The position numbers and the translations under genes are program-made. Source: Auriscalpium vulgare (Eukaryota > Basidiomycota > Agaricomycetes > Russulales > Auriscalpiaceae). From it: a stretch of DNA of 64,000 bases. Shown here one piece after another: positions 33,019 to 43,827 of this stretch; the stretch's first letter is position 1; every line of letters begins with the position of its first letter. The notes under the pieces were generated by a model. That model was not told the origin of the DNA, ran no database searches, and saw nothing but the letters and a program-made list of their open reading frames with translations. The stretch covers positions 186,001 through 250,000 of the forward strand of contig JAHBBC010000030.1 of NCBI GenBank assembly GCA_019915015.1, in the 5' to 3' direction.

Positions 33019-34159
33019 TGGTGCACGCTGCGCTACGACATGTCTTCTGTGATTTTCGTTACGTGACTCTTCCCCTCGCTGTCTTCCGTACACCATTTGT
33101 CGCAATCGTACGTGTGAATCCGAAGTCCCAAGTCGGAAGCGCACGCGATGCCGGCCGGCGGCATGTCGGAGTTCGAAGCGCGATCGCCAAATCCGCCGGC
33201 AGACACCGTTTCTTCGAGAGTTCGTCGCCGCCACCGTCGACTGCGACCCTGCTGTGCTCTGGCTATCGCTAACTCCTCTGGTCTATCGCTTCAATCTTTT
33301 TGCGCATTTTCTGCAATCAGTCGGGGTCATGAACCAGCTGTCGGCGTAACTTGGCTTGGCTTCGTCTCTTCTGAGTTCCGAGGAGATGCTTGAAAGGTCC
33401 TCGCTCTTCCGGACGACTCAAGCACACGTCAGAAGCTTGGGCGAGCATCACCTGGCACCCCGGCACGTCTCTGGCTGGTGGCCTCTGTGAGTCTACTAAA
33501 CTTAGCCCTGAGAACGACATCCGAGTCTCATCCTGTCGGGCAGCGCGCTGTTTCGCCTGCCTTCGATTCCCGTCATGGGGATCTTGCATTGCTACAGATG
33601 GAACGTGAACCCCTGCCAATGCACGGGCTATCCCGTGACGGCAACTACCCGGGAGAAGCACGCCAGACGGGTCGTGCGTTATGCAAGTCTGGACGTCTCC
33701 GCGGCACAAGGGACGAAGGACTCCGACATCGGAGGTGCAGGGTGGCATCTCCCTGTCCGCCTTGCGGTAAGTCACACGCCGGAGCAAGGGTACAGCATGC
33801 GCCCGACGTCGCGATGATTCCCCGTTCCCAAACATTTTGCGCATTCTCGTTGGATCTGACCTGGATAGGTTCGCTTTCTTCCACGTCAGACAAAAATCGA
33901 CCGCGGCTGACCCCCCACCCGTCGGATTGCCTCTCAGCCTGCGGAAAAGCCCCTGCCCCTGCTCCCTGACGACACTCTGCGATCCGATTTTCTTTCTCCG
34001 GTGCTCGGGCTCCTCCGTCTTCCTCGATGCCTGCGATATGGCGCGCCTCCACTCATGTATGTTGCCATGTCCCCGATACGACCGGATGCCGACTTAGCTT
34101 CAAGAGCTCTCCTATAAATGGCCCAGGACTGGACGTGGCCAGCACCAACATTCGCTACC
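33019..34159. other. spacer between two P450 genes
   Basis: About 1.1 kb, no recognised coding sequence. It ends with the TATA box of the downstream P450. Confidence 0.5.
34113..34118 (+). promoter_or_regulatory. TATA box of P450 paralogue 3
   Basis: TATAAA lies 42 bp before the ATG at 34160. An in-frame upstream ATG at 34118 overlaps this TATA box and would precede any transcription start, so 34160 is the better start codon. Confidence 0.6.
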
Positions 34160-36556
34160 ATGCTTTCCGGACTGCATGTCTTGCTTCCTGCACAACCGCT
34201 GTTTCTCGGCAGCATCTTGCTGTCGACGATCGCTTTCAACTTCTTGTACCGCGTCGTGCGGCATAGGATCAAACATCTGGCCTTGAGGAATCTACCTGGT
34301 CCTCCTAGCCCGTCTTTTTGGCTAGGTGCATCAATAGCTAAGTATCAAGCACGCGAGCTCATCCTCCGCAGGAAACACTCAGCAAATGCTCAACATCAAC
34401 GCTATCGCCTGGCACGAGGAGCTGTTCAAGACCTACGGTAGCCTCGTCAGAATTGCAGGTTTCTGCGGCGTAAGTCACTCTGATCCTCTCCACGTCTCGA
34501 CTACCGTGATTGACATTTTTACGTAGGAATATAGACTCGTTGTGTCCGATCCGAGGGCTTTGACCAGCGTTATCTTGAAAGATCAGGATGTGTTCGAAAT
34601 AACGCCGTGGTCCACGGAGTAAGGTTCATGTTTGCGCATGAGCTCCAGCTGACCTCATGAACCAAGGACACATCGCGTCGCTTTTGGACCGAACCTGTTG
34701 ACAACCCTGGGTGAGCTATACGCGTCACTCTGGAGCTCAACTTATAATGTTTGAATCGTAGGCGAGCATCACCGGAAGCAGCGCAAGCTCCTGAACCCCG
34801 TGTTCTCTATCAAGCACATGAGGTATCTCACTCCACTGTTCCAAAGCATTACACGCCAGGCACGCGTTTGGTTTTTGATTCTCAGCGGCAGTTGAGTAAC
34901 TTATCCCTTCCAGTTGCGCGACATCATTGCCGAAAAGGTCGAACGTGGTCCGCAGGAAATTGACATGGTCGACTGGCTGGGGCGCCTCGCCCTGGAGCTT
35001 ATCGCGCAAGGCGGGCTCGGACATACTTTCCATAGCTTCGATCTTAAGCGCAAGGAGAGCGAATTTAGTAAAGCAATCAAAGAGTGGTCGTGAGTAGCCT
35101 CTCGCCGAATGTGTTACTCGTCTGGGCAACCTCACCGCGGTTGGCATCCTTTGCAGTCCCAGCATCGGCAAGCTCATCTACTGGCGCCCTCTCTTTCCCA
35201 TGTTCTCGACCAGAATTCATCCCAAGATCTTACGCTTTTTCGGCTCGCTCCTCCCTTCTCAAGCCCTGCACAATTTGATGAGGATTGCCGATGTCATCAA
35301 TGACAACGCGATTGACGTGCTCAAAAAGAAGCAGGCATTGCTGGAGAAAGGAGACGCGGCCTTCATTGACGAAGTCGGAGAGGGGAAAGACATCATCACT
35401 GTCCTCCGTGAGTTTTCTGACCTGTTAGTGATCCTGAGAGCGACCGAGCTGATCGTATACCAGTCAGAGAAAATGTGGGCGCTGACGAAGAGGACAAGCT
35501 TCCGGAGGATGAGATGATATCACAAGTGTCGTACGTTGACTCCTTTTATAGCCCGAGGATGTCGCCCACCATTGCTGTTCAGGATGTTCATATTTGCAGC
35601 CACAGACACGACTTCCACGGCGATCTCTCGTATTCTATTGACTCTTGCCCATCACCCAGATGCTCAGGAACAGTTGAGGAAGGAGCTGACGGAGGCTCAA
35701 GCTAACGTTGACGGCAAGCTCGACTACGATGATCTTGTTGCCCTGCCTTTCCTCGAGGCCGTCTGCCGCGAGACACTGAGATTGTGCGCTTTCATTGACT
35801 ACCCCGCTCTCCTATTTTCTGCTCATAATGCACCAGACACCCGCCTGCCCACTTCGTCCAGCGCATGTATGTTCGCCTTCTCTACCATGTCTCAGCTTCT
35901 TACAGGCCCACCACAGCTGCCGGAAGGATGTCACGATCCCAGTTTCTCAGCCTGTTGAAACCGCCAGCGGCCCTCTCTCCTCCATCTTCATCCCGGAGGA
36001 AACAATCATCTACGTGCACATATGGGCTGTCAATCGCGACCCGAGCATTTGGGGTCCCGACGCCGCTGAGTGGAAGCCAGAGCGATGGCTGTCCCCATTA
36101 CCGGAAAGCGTCGCCACCGCACATATTCCCGGCGTCTACTCGAATACGTGCGTCTAAATGCCTGCTTTGTCGCGCGACGATCCATGCTCATCTTCGCGAC
36201 GCCCGAAATAGACTCACTTTCAATGGCGGCGGACGCTCGTGCATGTCAGTGTTATCTCCTGCCTTCCTTACCCCATCAGCGCGTCAGCTGATGGCATCGG
36301 TGCCGATTTTCACAGTGGGTTCAAGTTCTCGCAGTTGGAGATCAGTGCGTGGAAATGCTCCCTCGGTGCCTTGGCGAAGCTAACGAGCCATCCCCATTTG
36401 TTTGTAGAGACCGCGCTTGCGGAGATCCTGCCGCACTTCCGCTTCTCTCCTACGAAGCATGAAGTGGGCTGGCGCTTTGGTGGCATCATCACTCCGACGC
36501 TCAAGAACTCAACCTATGTGGGCCCGCAGATGCCCCTCGTCGTCGAGAAGATCTGA
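34160..36556 (+). CDS. cytochrome P450 monooxygenase (paralogue 3)
   Basis: Membrane anchor then LRNLPGPPSPSFWLG. Exons follow the same plan as its neighbour 1.1 kb upstream. Landmarks: GEHHRKQRKLLNPVFS, LALELIAQGGLGHTFHSFD, I-helix AATDTTSTAIS, K-helix ETLRL, micro-exon HPPAHFVQRM, WKPERW, haem loop LTFNGGGRSCIGFKFSQLEI, stop at 36554-36556. The I-helix keeps the acidic residue, unlike paralogue 2. One intron, after the exon ending SITRQ (about 34859), begins GCACGC where both paralogues have GTCAG, so it is either a GC-AG intron with a poor donor or a splice mutation. Product should be ER-bound; substrate unknown. Confidence 0.92.
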
Positions 36557-37788
36557 TATGGACTGTCACTATCGAAATTACGTAGGCATAGTTGCTGCCA
36601 CCGCCGTGTACTATATGTGTATATCCGATATTGCCTCTCACGTATCTTTCAAGGCATGCCGCTATGATAACTTTTGCACTCGGCCATCTCGGAGACGATA
36701 TAATGTGCCCTGCCACCTGCCGCCGCCGATTGCTGCTATTGCGTCTACTTCTGTTCTCTGTACCGATTCACTCGCTCATGAGTCATGACCTACTTGCGAT
36801 ATCTATAAAGACCCACGCGTCGGCGGTGCAGCCGCAGCGCTAGCGCTTCGCCTTCCAGCATTGCCTCCCATGTTCAACTTTTCATCGCCATTCGCATTTG
36901 CCGCCGTTCAAGCCCATCTCCTTGTCTCGCATTTTACCCAAGGAGAACTCGGTCACCTCGGCTCTGATGACTGCGGCGTCCCTTCGCCTCTTCAGATATA
37001 AAATCACTCCCAGCGCGCCAGAGATAGATCAGAGCGCGGACACCCTCTGTGATACCCTCATCCGGAGTATGCTCTCACTCACCTAGAGCGTCACCCTTCA
37101 TGGATACTTCATCTTGTCAAACACCCTTTGGTATCGACCTGCGTCCCACAGGGTAATCCCGTGCCATCAGGCTGCGTGGGAACGAGGATGTAAGTATGGG
37201 TTGCCAAAGGCTGCAGAAGAAAACGCACATGCAGTCAATGGCAAGCAAACTGAACTTCTCCGTCCACTTGAAGTTTGGATGTGGCGAGGTCCCATTTTGA
37301 CCTAGGACGAGGTGGGACTGGGGGTTTTCCTGGCCGTTCGGAGGCTGGCGGCACGGCAAGGTGGGCAGCGTAGACAGTGGCAAGGCCAGCGAGGAACCCA
37401 CATGATCGGCACGTTGTGAGAGTCACTCTCTGCCTCGAAAGTGCAAATCAGCCACTACTGCGTGGATGCCTGAGGGCGAGCGCCCAACGTCGACTGGGCC
37501 CGGGCTGGCGCGTCCGATGACCTGGACGACGGATGGATGGCAAACATGTTGGTGCCCGTGCGCAAATCTCGATCCCGCTGTTTATCGTGCCCACCGCAGG
37601 GGGGCAGTCCACTGGGCGAGGGCTCCAATGGTCCGGATCAGAAGCGGGACTCGGAGGAAGTGACCGTGCCGCGGCCGGCACCGCATCCAGCGCTACGCTG
37701 TCACCGACTCCTGCCATCGACTATCATCAGCGCGTTCAGTCTGCTTCCAAGAGACTACACCGTTGAAGTTTGGAGATTGCCAGAAGTC
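36557..37788. other. intergenic region
   Basis: About 1.2 kb without a recognised gene. Several short frames on both strands have no homology that I can see. Confidence 0.45.
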
Positions 37789-38700
37789 ATGGCCACACCC
37801 GTCTCTGAAGCAACAGCCGACTCGTCAGCATCCTCGGCCACACGGGCGCGTGGGCGGGGTCGCGGCAACCGCGGTGGACTGGGCAAATACCTCCGTGCCC
37901 GCGGGCGGCGTGGCGCTGGCCGTCCAGCTGTCTTCAACGAGCGGCTCGTTCTCGATGGCGAGGGTTCTCGGGAGTTTGAAGAGGAGGAGGCGCGTGAGCG
38001 GGAACTGAAGTACTCCCGCAGGCAGCTTGGCACCAACGCGGACAGGTACGTCGAGCCGGAGCCGGAGATGGGATCCGATGGTGCGCATCCCTTAGGTACT
38101 TTGCGGTGTGATATTCACTTACTCGTTCTATACAGGTGAGGAGGTTGTTGAGCCAGAGGTCGACATCTCCAAGTTCTTGGAGCGTCAGAGGCTCGACGAT
38201 GCGTCTGGCCCGTCTGCCCCCCCAGCCGCTAAAGAGGACTCCGACGTCGACGAATCGCTAGCACATCTTACTGCGAATTCGCCAACTGAAGGCTCGTCAC
38301 GAAAGGGAAAGGTGCAGCAGATCGAGTGGGATCAAGAGCTCGAGGACATGCGCCGCGAGAAGGCTGTGGCGGAGGCACACTGGGGTGTGTGGCCGCACTA
38401 ATCGTGTACTCCTCTTCTGTCTTCTTACCGGCATAGTTTTCCTTGTAGACTTGAAGGAGCGGTTTCGAGCCCGAGTAGATCAGCAAAGAGGCAGGGGCGC
38501 CGCTCGCGCGCGAGCGCCCACGCGCTCGACACGAAAACAGGGTACGTCGAGTGTCTAATTCATGTTCCTCGTCTCTCATCGTGATCTGCCCCGCAGACAA
38601 ATATTACATTGAAGCGCCACCACTGCCCACGGATCCTGCTGTTCCTGCGAAGTCTGCGAAAGCAGAAATGGAGGACTACTTGGATGACCTGCTTGGCTAG
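37789..38700 (+). CDS. unrecognised RGG-rich / acidic protein
   Basis: Four exons with clean GT-AG introns encode about 230 residues. The N-terminus is an Arg/Gly tract (RARGRGRGNRGGLGKYL, RARGRRGAGRP), a kind that often binds RNA. A middle acidic segment has EEVVEPEVDISKFLERQR and IEWDQELEDMRREKAVAEAHW. The end reads YYIEAPPLPTDPAVP and EMEDYLDDLLG. The short conserved-looking C-terminal block and the spliced open frame support a real gene. I cannot name the family. It is the nearest gene to the mating-type locus on the left, 0.7 kb from the first pheromone gene. Confidence 0.75.
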
Positions 38701-39383
38701 GTGCTGTCAATCCTGAATGTCCAAATAAATGCAACAATGCTGAGACTTCGCGTCCGATTAGTAGTATCTGCCATCTGGTGATCGATCTGCGCCCCGCCTC
38801 TGTCCTCGTGGCTACTGTGCGTTTTTCCATTGGAAGCCGACAGCTTGCTTCCATCTCCTCGGGGTTTCCGGCCAACTTAAGACCTTGACAGCGCGTCCAC
38901 CGCGTACTCGCGGACAATGCTCTGTCATTGTCACCTGCCGGAAATAGAAATGGTCGACGTCGGCCACCATGGAGAGCTATGTCCCAGGAGCGCATCCTGA
39001 AGATGGTTTACGGCTCCAATTTACGTAGGCGTTCACGAACGATTTCTTTGACCGCCTCCACTGGATTTTGAGAATGCCAAAGACTGACTTCCAGGGCCCA
39101 GGCCGTCCATAACGACGTGACATTGTGACGTCACGAGTACCGTGACGACGTGCGTGACGCGCGTACATGCGCCGCCGCGAACAATGGCAGCTGCGTACAA
39201 TGGCCGTTCCCAGTCAGGGGACAAAGGCCTAGTGATTCTTTAAAGCTCATGATATCTCCCAAGAAAGTCAGCTCAACCCGCACCGCACATCGTCCTCGCA
39301 TACGTTCCGCGTCCTCGCACCTGCGCTTCCAGCTCTCGCCGCTCTCGCATCTACCCTCTCTGCGCTACCCTACTATCCAATCA
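38701..39383. other. spacer with promoter of pheromone gene 1
   Basis: No gene seen. It contains AACAATGG (39180-39187), ACAATGG again at about 39198, and ACAAAGGCC (39221-39229), motifs that recur before the other mating genes. Confidence 0.5.
39180..39187 (+). promoter_or_regulatory. HMG-box-like site AACAATGG, pheromone gene 1
   Basis: Lies 197 bp before the ATG at 39384. The same octamer occurs, inverted, before the other two pheromone genes. HMG-box proteins, which include mating regulators, bind AACAAT cores. Confidence 0.45.
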
Positions 39384-39515
39384 ATGGATGAATTCACGTC
39401 CGCTCTGGGCTGCGACGATGTTCAGCGCGTCACCCTCGATGACGTTGAGGTCATCGGTCTTCCCACGGACGAGGACACTCAATCACATCCCTACATCGCC
39501 TGCGTCGTCGCGTAA
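39384..39515 (+). CDS. mating pheromone precursor 1 (CaaX lipopeptide)
   Basis: A 43-residue intronless gene ending CVVA. The CaaX box would be farnesylated, trimmed and carboxymethylated. It begins MDEF, and the region before the tail is acidic (PTDED). The sequence from the Asp-Thr pair to the CaaX Cys is DTQSHPYIAC, ten residues, the same spacing as in the other two precursors; the mature peptide probably starts near there. It is exported and recognised by STE3-type receptors of compatible partners. Its position 1.4 kb from a STE3 receptor gene supports the call. Mature N-terminus is an inference. Confidence 0.92.
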   Translation: MDEFTSALGCDDVQRVTLDDVEVIGLPTDEDTQSHPYIACVVA

Positions 39516-40910
39516 ACCTACGCAAGAGACTCGTCCCAGCACAGTATGCCCCCTCCTTTTATGTTTGGCTACGCCTGTCTGACGCGTGTTCTGCAGCCAT
39601 CGTCCATTATTCCCTCGCGCAGCGCGCGAGGTTGATTTTCTTCTGTCGTCTATCTATCTTCGCCTTCTCTCGTCCTTCAACATCCTTCACAGTCCTTACG
39701 TGTCTTGCGTGTCATACTTCTTGCACCTCTGCAATCATACGTTTCCCGCCATTTTTATAAGCACGTACTATTTATCACCGCATTCATCTTGTAGCAGTAG
39801 CCCATAGGGTGATGTACGTACGCATTGTACACCTTAGTGCCAGTAACAATTCGACTCTGTCATTGGCCAGTCCTTGTCTGTTGACTGCCTCTTTCCCGAT
39901 CACGCTTGCTTTCAACGCCTTGACCAAAGGCAAAGTTCTGGCGCTCAGTTCTGTAAAATGGTCAGAAAAGAACTGAGACTAGGCCGGGACCCATGTCGTC
40001 CCGCTCGACAGCGCGCCATCCGGAGAGAATGTAGCCATTCATTGGTATCATAACATAACCGCCTTCACCTATGAGTGCAATAACCCAAAAACATTGCGCA
40101 TACGCACATCCTGAGGCCAGAGGGCTGAAAAGCCTGCTACTTATCATCTGCCAGTTGCCTGCCGTCGATAAAGGTTGACCAGAAGGTCGCGGCTCATTCA
40201 GCTCGCCGTTCAGGCCACCCTCGTCACGCGTCACCATTTCTGTCAGTCCAGCCTTCCAGCCAGCGATTGCGGAGCCCCTAGAACAGCTTCGATAGCACAT
40301 TGTGAATTCTTCGTCAATCGGAGCGTACGGAGCGTACTGGGGCTGAGAACGCTGAGTGCGTCTAGGCCTGCAGAGTGTCGGTCCGCGCGCATCACTGGCC
40401 GCCGGTTATTACTACAAGAAAGGCAACGAGATTAGGCCACCAGAATCCAGTGGCGGAACGACTGTCTTCCGCACAAGGTCGGCGACGGAGACTGCCAAAA
40501 TCCTAGTCTCCCACAGAAGATAGTCGTTCTGTTACAAATAGGCATGTGAATATTACTTACCTTTCGCACTTATTTTGCTCAGGCCAATTGCCGCGAAGTG
40601 TTTCAGGATGTCGAGATTACGGCCGCACATCCGATGCGAGTACATACATAGAGGCCATCACAGTAAGATAAATTACTAGTCAACTGCTGAAGCTACCGTG
40701 GGCCGAGTGATGTGATGTAATGTAATGTAATGACTGGAGGGTACACTCTGCATCGCAAGTTTGGGATACAGGGATAATGAGAAATGAACGGGGGAAGACG
40801 ACTGCTATCGTACACGTAGAAGACTGTTCGACATAGTTCTACTAAAATGTGGCTGGGTGGGGGAGCAAGCGCACTGCGCTGCCTAAGTACAAGAGCCGCC
40901 GGATGAGTCC
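39516..40910. other. intergenic region within the mating-type locus
   Basis: About 1.4 kb holding the 3' ends of pheromone gene 1 and receptor 1. I looked for further CaaX mini-genes on both strands and found none. A short TGTAA tandem lies at about 40714-40730. Confidence 0.5.
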
Positions 40911-42460
40911 CTATGGCGAAAGCGTGGAAGTGCTGAGAGAAAGTGATGGCGTGGCGGAACGCTCGAGATTGGAAATTGAAGACGAATTGCGGCGTGGCAA
41001 AGAGTCCGCAGAGGATTGTGATGATGGGGATGGTGGAACTTCCGCGGTGATGGGCGTCAGTTTGAGCGCGTATAATTCGTCGTTCTCTGGAGTGTAGATC
41101 ATCTTCTCGCAAGCTGCCGTTGGATAGGCGGAACCAAGCGAGGAGATATGCGATGGCCGAGGAGGGGATATGTAGACAGGCAACGTGCCGTGGGATGACA
41201 GGGCCTTGGAAGACTTGAAACGAAAGAGCCTGCGCATCGTGAAGAGATCAGCTAGGGTCGGCAGAGCAAATTCGATGGCATACCGAAGGGAAGATGTGGG
41301 CGAACGAGGGGATGATGGCTTATACCCAACACATTTGGCGATGAACCAGAATGCGCGACGGTAATTCTTCTGCGCTTCACTGGCGAAGCCGAAGAAGCCG
41401 AAGAAGACAATGGCGCAAGCCGGGTTCAACCAACGGCTAAGCTCGAGGGAAACGACAAGCGCGTGGTCCATGCGCCAGAGCACAGCGGGAACCTGGTCAA
41501 CACGAGAGAAATCAAAGTGGGTGTCCGCCCAGCCACGCCATGGCGACACGGTGCCCGTGGTTGCATTGAGGACGATCACGTAGACCGCGAGAGGAACAGT
41601 GAGGAAAATGTTCGTCGCCGCCAGTGCCATCAGGCGGACATAACGATTCATGGTCATCCCACTGCTGTTCGCCATCAACTCTCGGAGTTGCGTGCGGCGT
41701 CGAGCGAAAATGCGAAGAGAGAGAACTATTTAGGGAATGAGACGGAATTTAGCTGCGACGATGACACATCCACGCACCGCAAAACACGGCAGAAAGTAGG
41801 CCAAATAACAGTGGCCACATATAGACCAGAACATAGGACAGCGCTGTGTTAACAATGACCGGATAGCAGCCTATATCCTCAAATATGTCGAACCGATGAC
41901 CCTGGACGGTGTACGCTGGAAATCGCGTCAGGCTTGCGCCAATAGAATCATAACACCGCTTCGACGCACCTAGAACCATGGTGATAAGGGGAAACATGAA
42001 GCACGCAGATGTGTCGATGAGCACAGCACGGATTTTCTACACAACCATATATGAGCAAAGTCAGCAAATTTGGGAGAGATGTGCTTACGTCGCGACGGGT
42101 GGTCGTCACAGCCTGGACACGAGCGATTGTATAAAGCCGCCACATGATACACATTGCAGAGGCAGGTATGCCGACGGAAGCCCCGATCATGATGCGCGTG
42201 GCTAGCCAACCATGAGCGAATGGTCTCGCGAGAATACAAAAAAGAAGCTCACAGATGTCACACCAGACAGGAGCAAAGTTCTGAACTGTGCCCCGCCAAG
42301 CCAGCGCGTTCACGAACTGGTTCAGGCAGGCGAGGGCTGTCCAGATCATGTAGAAGCAGGTTGCTGAATTCCATGCCTCGAGGTGCCATGGAAGGGGGAT
42401 AACGGATATCAAAAATCCTAGAAAGGCGAAGATCGGGAAGAGAGGATATGTAGGATCCAT
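40911..42460 (-). CDS. STE3-type pheromone receptor 1
   Basis: Seven-transmembrane G-protein-coupled receptor of the fungal STE3 class in the plasma membrane, binding farnesylated pheromones. Six exons (42460-42253, 42201-42089, 42036-41970, 41915-41778, 41725-41284, 41229-40911) give 428 residues. Family signatures: DPTYPLFPIFAFLGF, IPLPWHLEAWNSATC, VWCDISTRIMIGASVGIPA, GHRFDIFEDIGCYP, SPWRGWADTHFDF, then a Ser/Pro-rich cytoplasmic tail of over 100 residues. The ATG at 42460 is chosen because the family N-terminus starts immediately after it. The 54-bp intron at 41230-41283 is in frame and would be missed by an open-frame caller. It shares a 386-bp promoter region with pheromone gene 2. Confidence 0.95.
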
Positions 42461-42846
42461 CGCAAGGGTCACCGGTCACAAGAGAAGAGGGGGAGTGGTA
42501 GGCTGCTCGTTGCCAACATTTCTCTCCCTTTTGAAGCGAACCAGAGCAGCAGCATGTTCTTGAGGACAATGGGAGCAAGCTCAATAGACGTACTAATCGA
42601 GGAGAGACAAAGGCCGGACCTTGAACTTTTGGAGCGCCGCCATCCATTGTTCCTATGCCACGTGCACTGAAGCATCATTGTTCACCTGGCTTCAATGCGC
42701 TATATATATGCTTCTCCGCGACACCATAAAAGCCACCTGACTGCAGGATATTCTGCATCGTCCAAATTCCCCCGTACACGCCCTCGTCGTGTCAAATTTT
42801 CACTACCTCACTACTACTCGCTCGCATTTGCTCTAAGCGCGTGGCA
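42461..42846. promoter_or_regulatory. shared promoter of receptor 1 and pheromone gene 2
   Basis: A 386-bp divergent promoter. It holds ACAATGG (42566-42572), ACAAAGGCC (42607-42615), CCATTGTT (42644-42651) and a TATATATA run near 42700. Confidence 0.6.
42644..42651 (-). promoter_or_regulatory. HMG-box-like site CCATTGTT, pheromone gene 2
   Basis: Reverse complement of AACAATGG, 196 bp before the ATG at 42847, almost the same distance as in pheromone gene 1. Confidence 0.45.
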
Positions 42847-43002
42847 ATGGACGCATTCGCAGACCTCACTTGCCTCATGGGCATTGCCCCCCCCTCCGTT
42901 GACGGCGAAGCGGCCTCATCCCCCCATACCCCGGAGACCTCGCCCATCCCTGTGGATAGCGATACTATCCGCCCCTATGGCTCTGCCTGCGTTGTTGCTT
43001 AA
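42847..43002 (+). CDS. mating pheromone precursor 2 (CaaX lipopeptide)
   Basis: A 51-residue intronless gene starting MDAFADLTC and ending CVVA. The ten residues up to and including the CaaX Cys are DTIRPYGSAC, preceded by PVDS. Same N-terminal MDxF pattern, acidic site and tail spacing as precursors 1 and 3, but a different mature core, as expected for pheromones with different receptor specificity. It lies between the two receptor genes and is transcribed away from receptor 1. Confidence 0.93.
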   Translation: MDAFADLTCLMGIAPPSVDGEAASSPHTPETSPIPVDSDTIRPYGSACVVA

Positions 43003-43827
43003 AGCGTGACTTCGTGAGTCTCTTTCTCATCATTAGTCAGCTATGTTCTGAAGAGCGCCCAGATTGTGCCCTACCGGGACTCGCGCCAGGCCTTTCCCCG
43101 GTCCCCAGTGGCCACTAGTACCGAACGCTGATTATATATCTCGTCTCTGCGTATTCTTACTGGCGGATGGGGAGCCGCAGCGGCATTATTTATCTACACC
43201 TTCTGCCGTCTTCCTCCCGTGTTCCATCCCTTTCATCCATTCATTAACTTCGCTGCTTTCCATCCATTGCTGTACGTATCCGTATATATGCATCGACGTC
43301 TCGGTCTGTATTTGCTATGTATATGCTAGCTCTGTAGCGCGATGATGGGCAGGCCCTTTCATTGTACATAATCATTAGGGGTTGTTCCTTGACTGCGCGG
43401 CTGGCCCTCTAGGGTTGTTTCGTATTGGTGCCCTCCCTCTGAAGCGGACGCACATATGATATGCTATTTGGTCTCGTCCGACTGGGTGGACCGAGAGCAG
43501 TGTGCATGAAGCCGTTACTGAAACGTGAAAAGTGTGTATTATACACTGACGACACGCGATGGGAGGGGTTGGTCAAGCCTTATTTGGTCCTAATTTACAT
43601 CACGTTCACCCGGTTTCCGGCGACTACGGGAGAAGGGAAAAGTAACCAAGTTTTTTTGGCATAGTACTACAACAGAAAGCTACTACATCTATGAACGGGG
43701 CCAGCCAACGAGTAAGGAGTGTGGGCAGAGCGGCCGAAAGCCTAATAACCAACGATACCGCGTGTTGGTAAGGCGTTAAACACATACATAAGGATGAAAA
43801 GTATGAAAAAAAGCGAAAAGCTGGCCA
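43003..43827. other. intergenic region within the mating-type locus
   Basis: About 0.8 kb between the 3' ends of pheromone gene 2 and receptor 2. No further CaaX mini-gene found. Confidence 0.5.

Noticed and set aside
40714..40730. Short TGTAA tandem
   Set aside because: Only about three copies, too short to call as a functional repeat.
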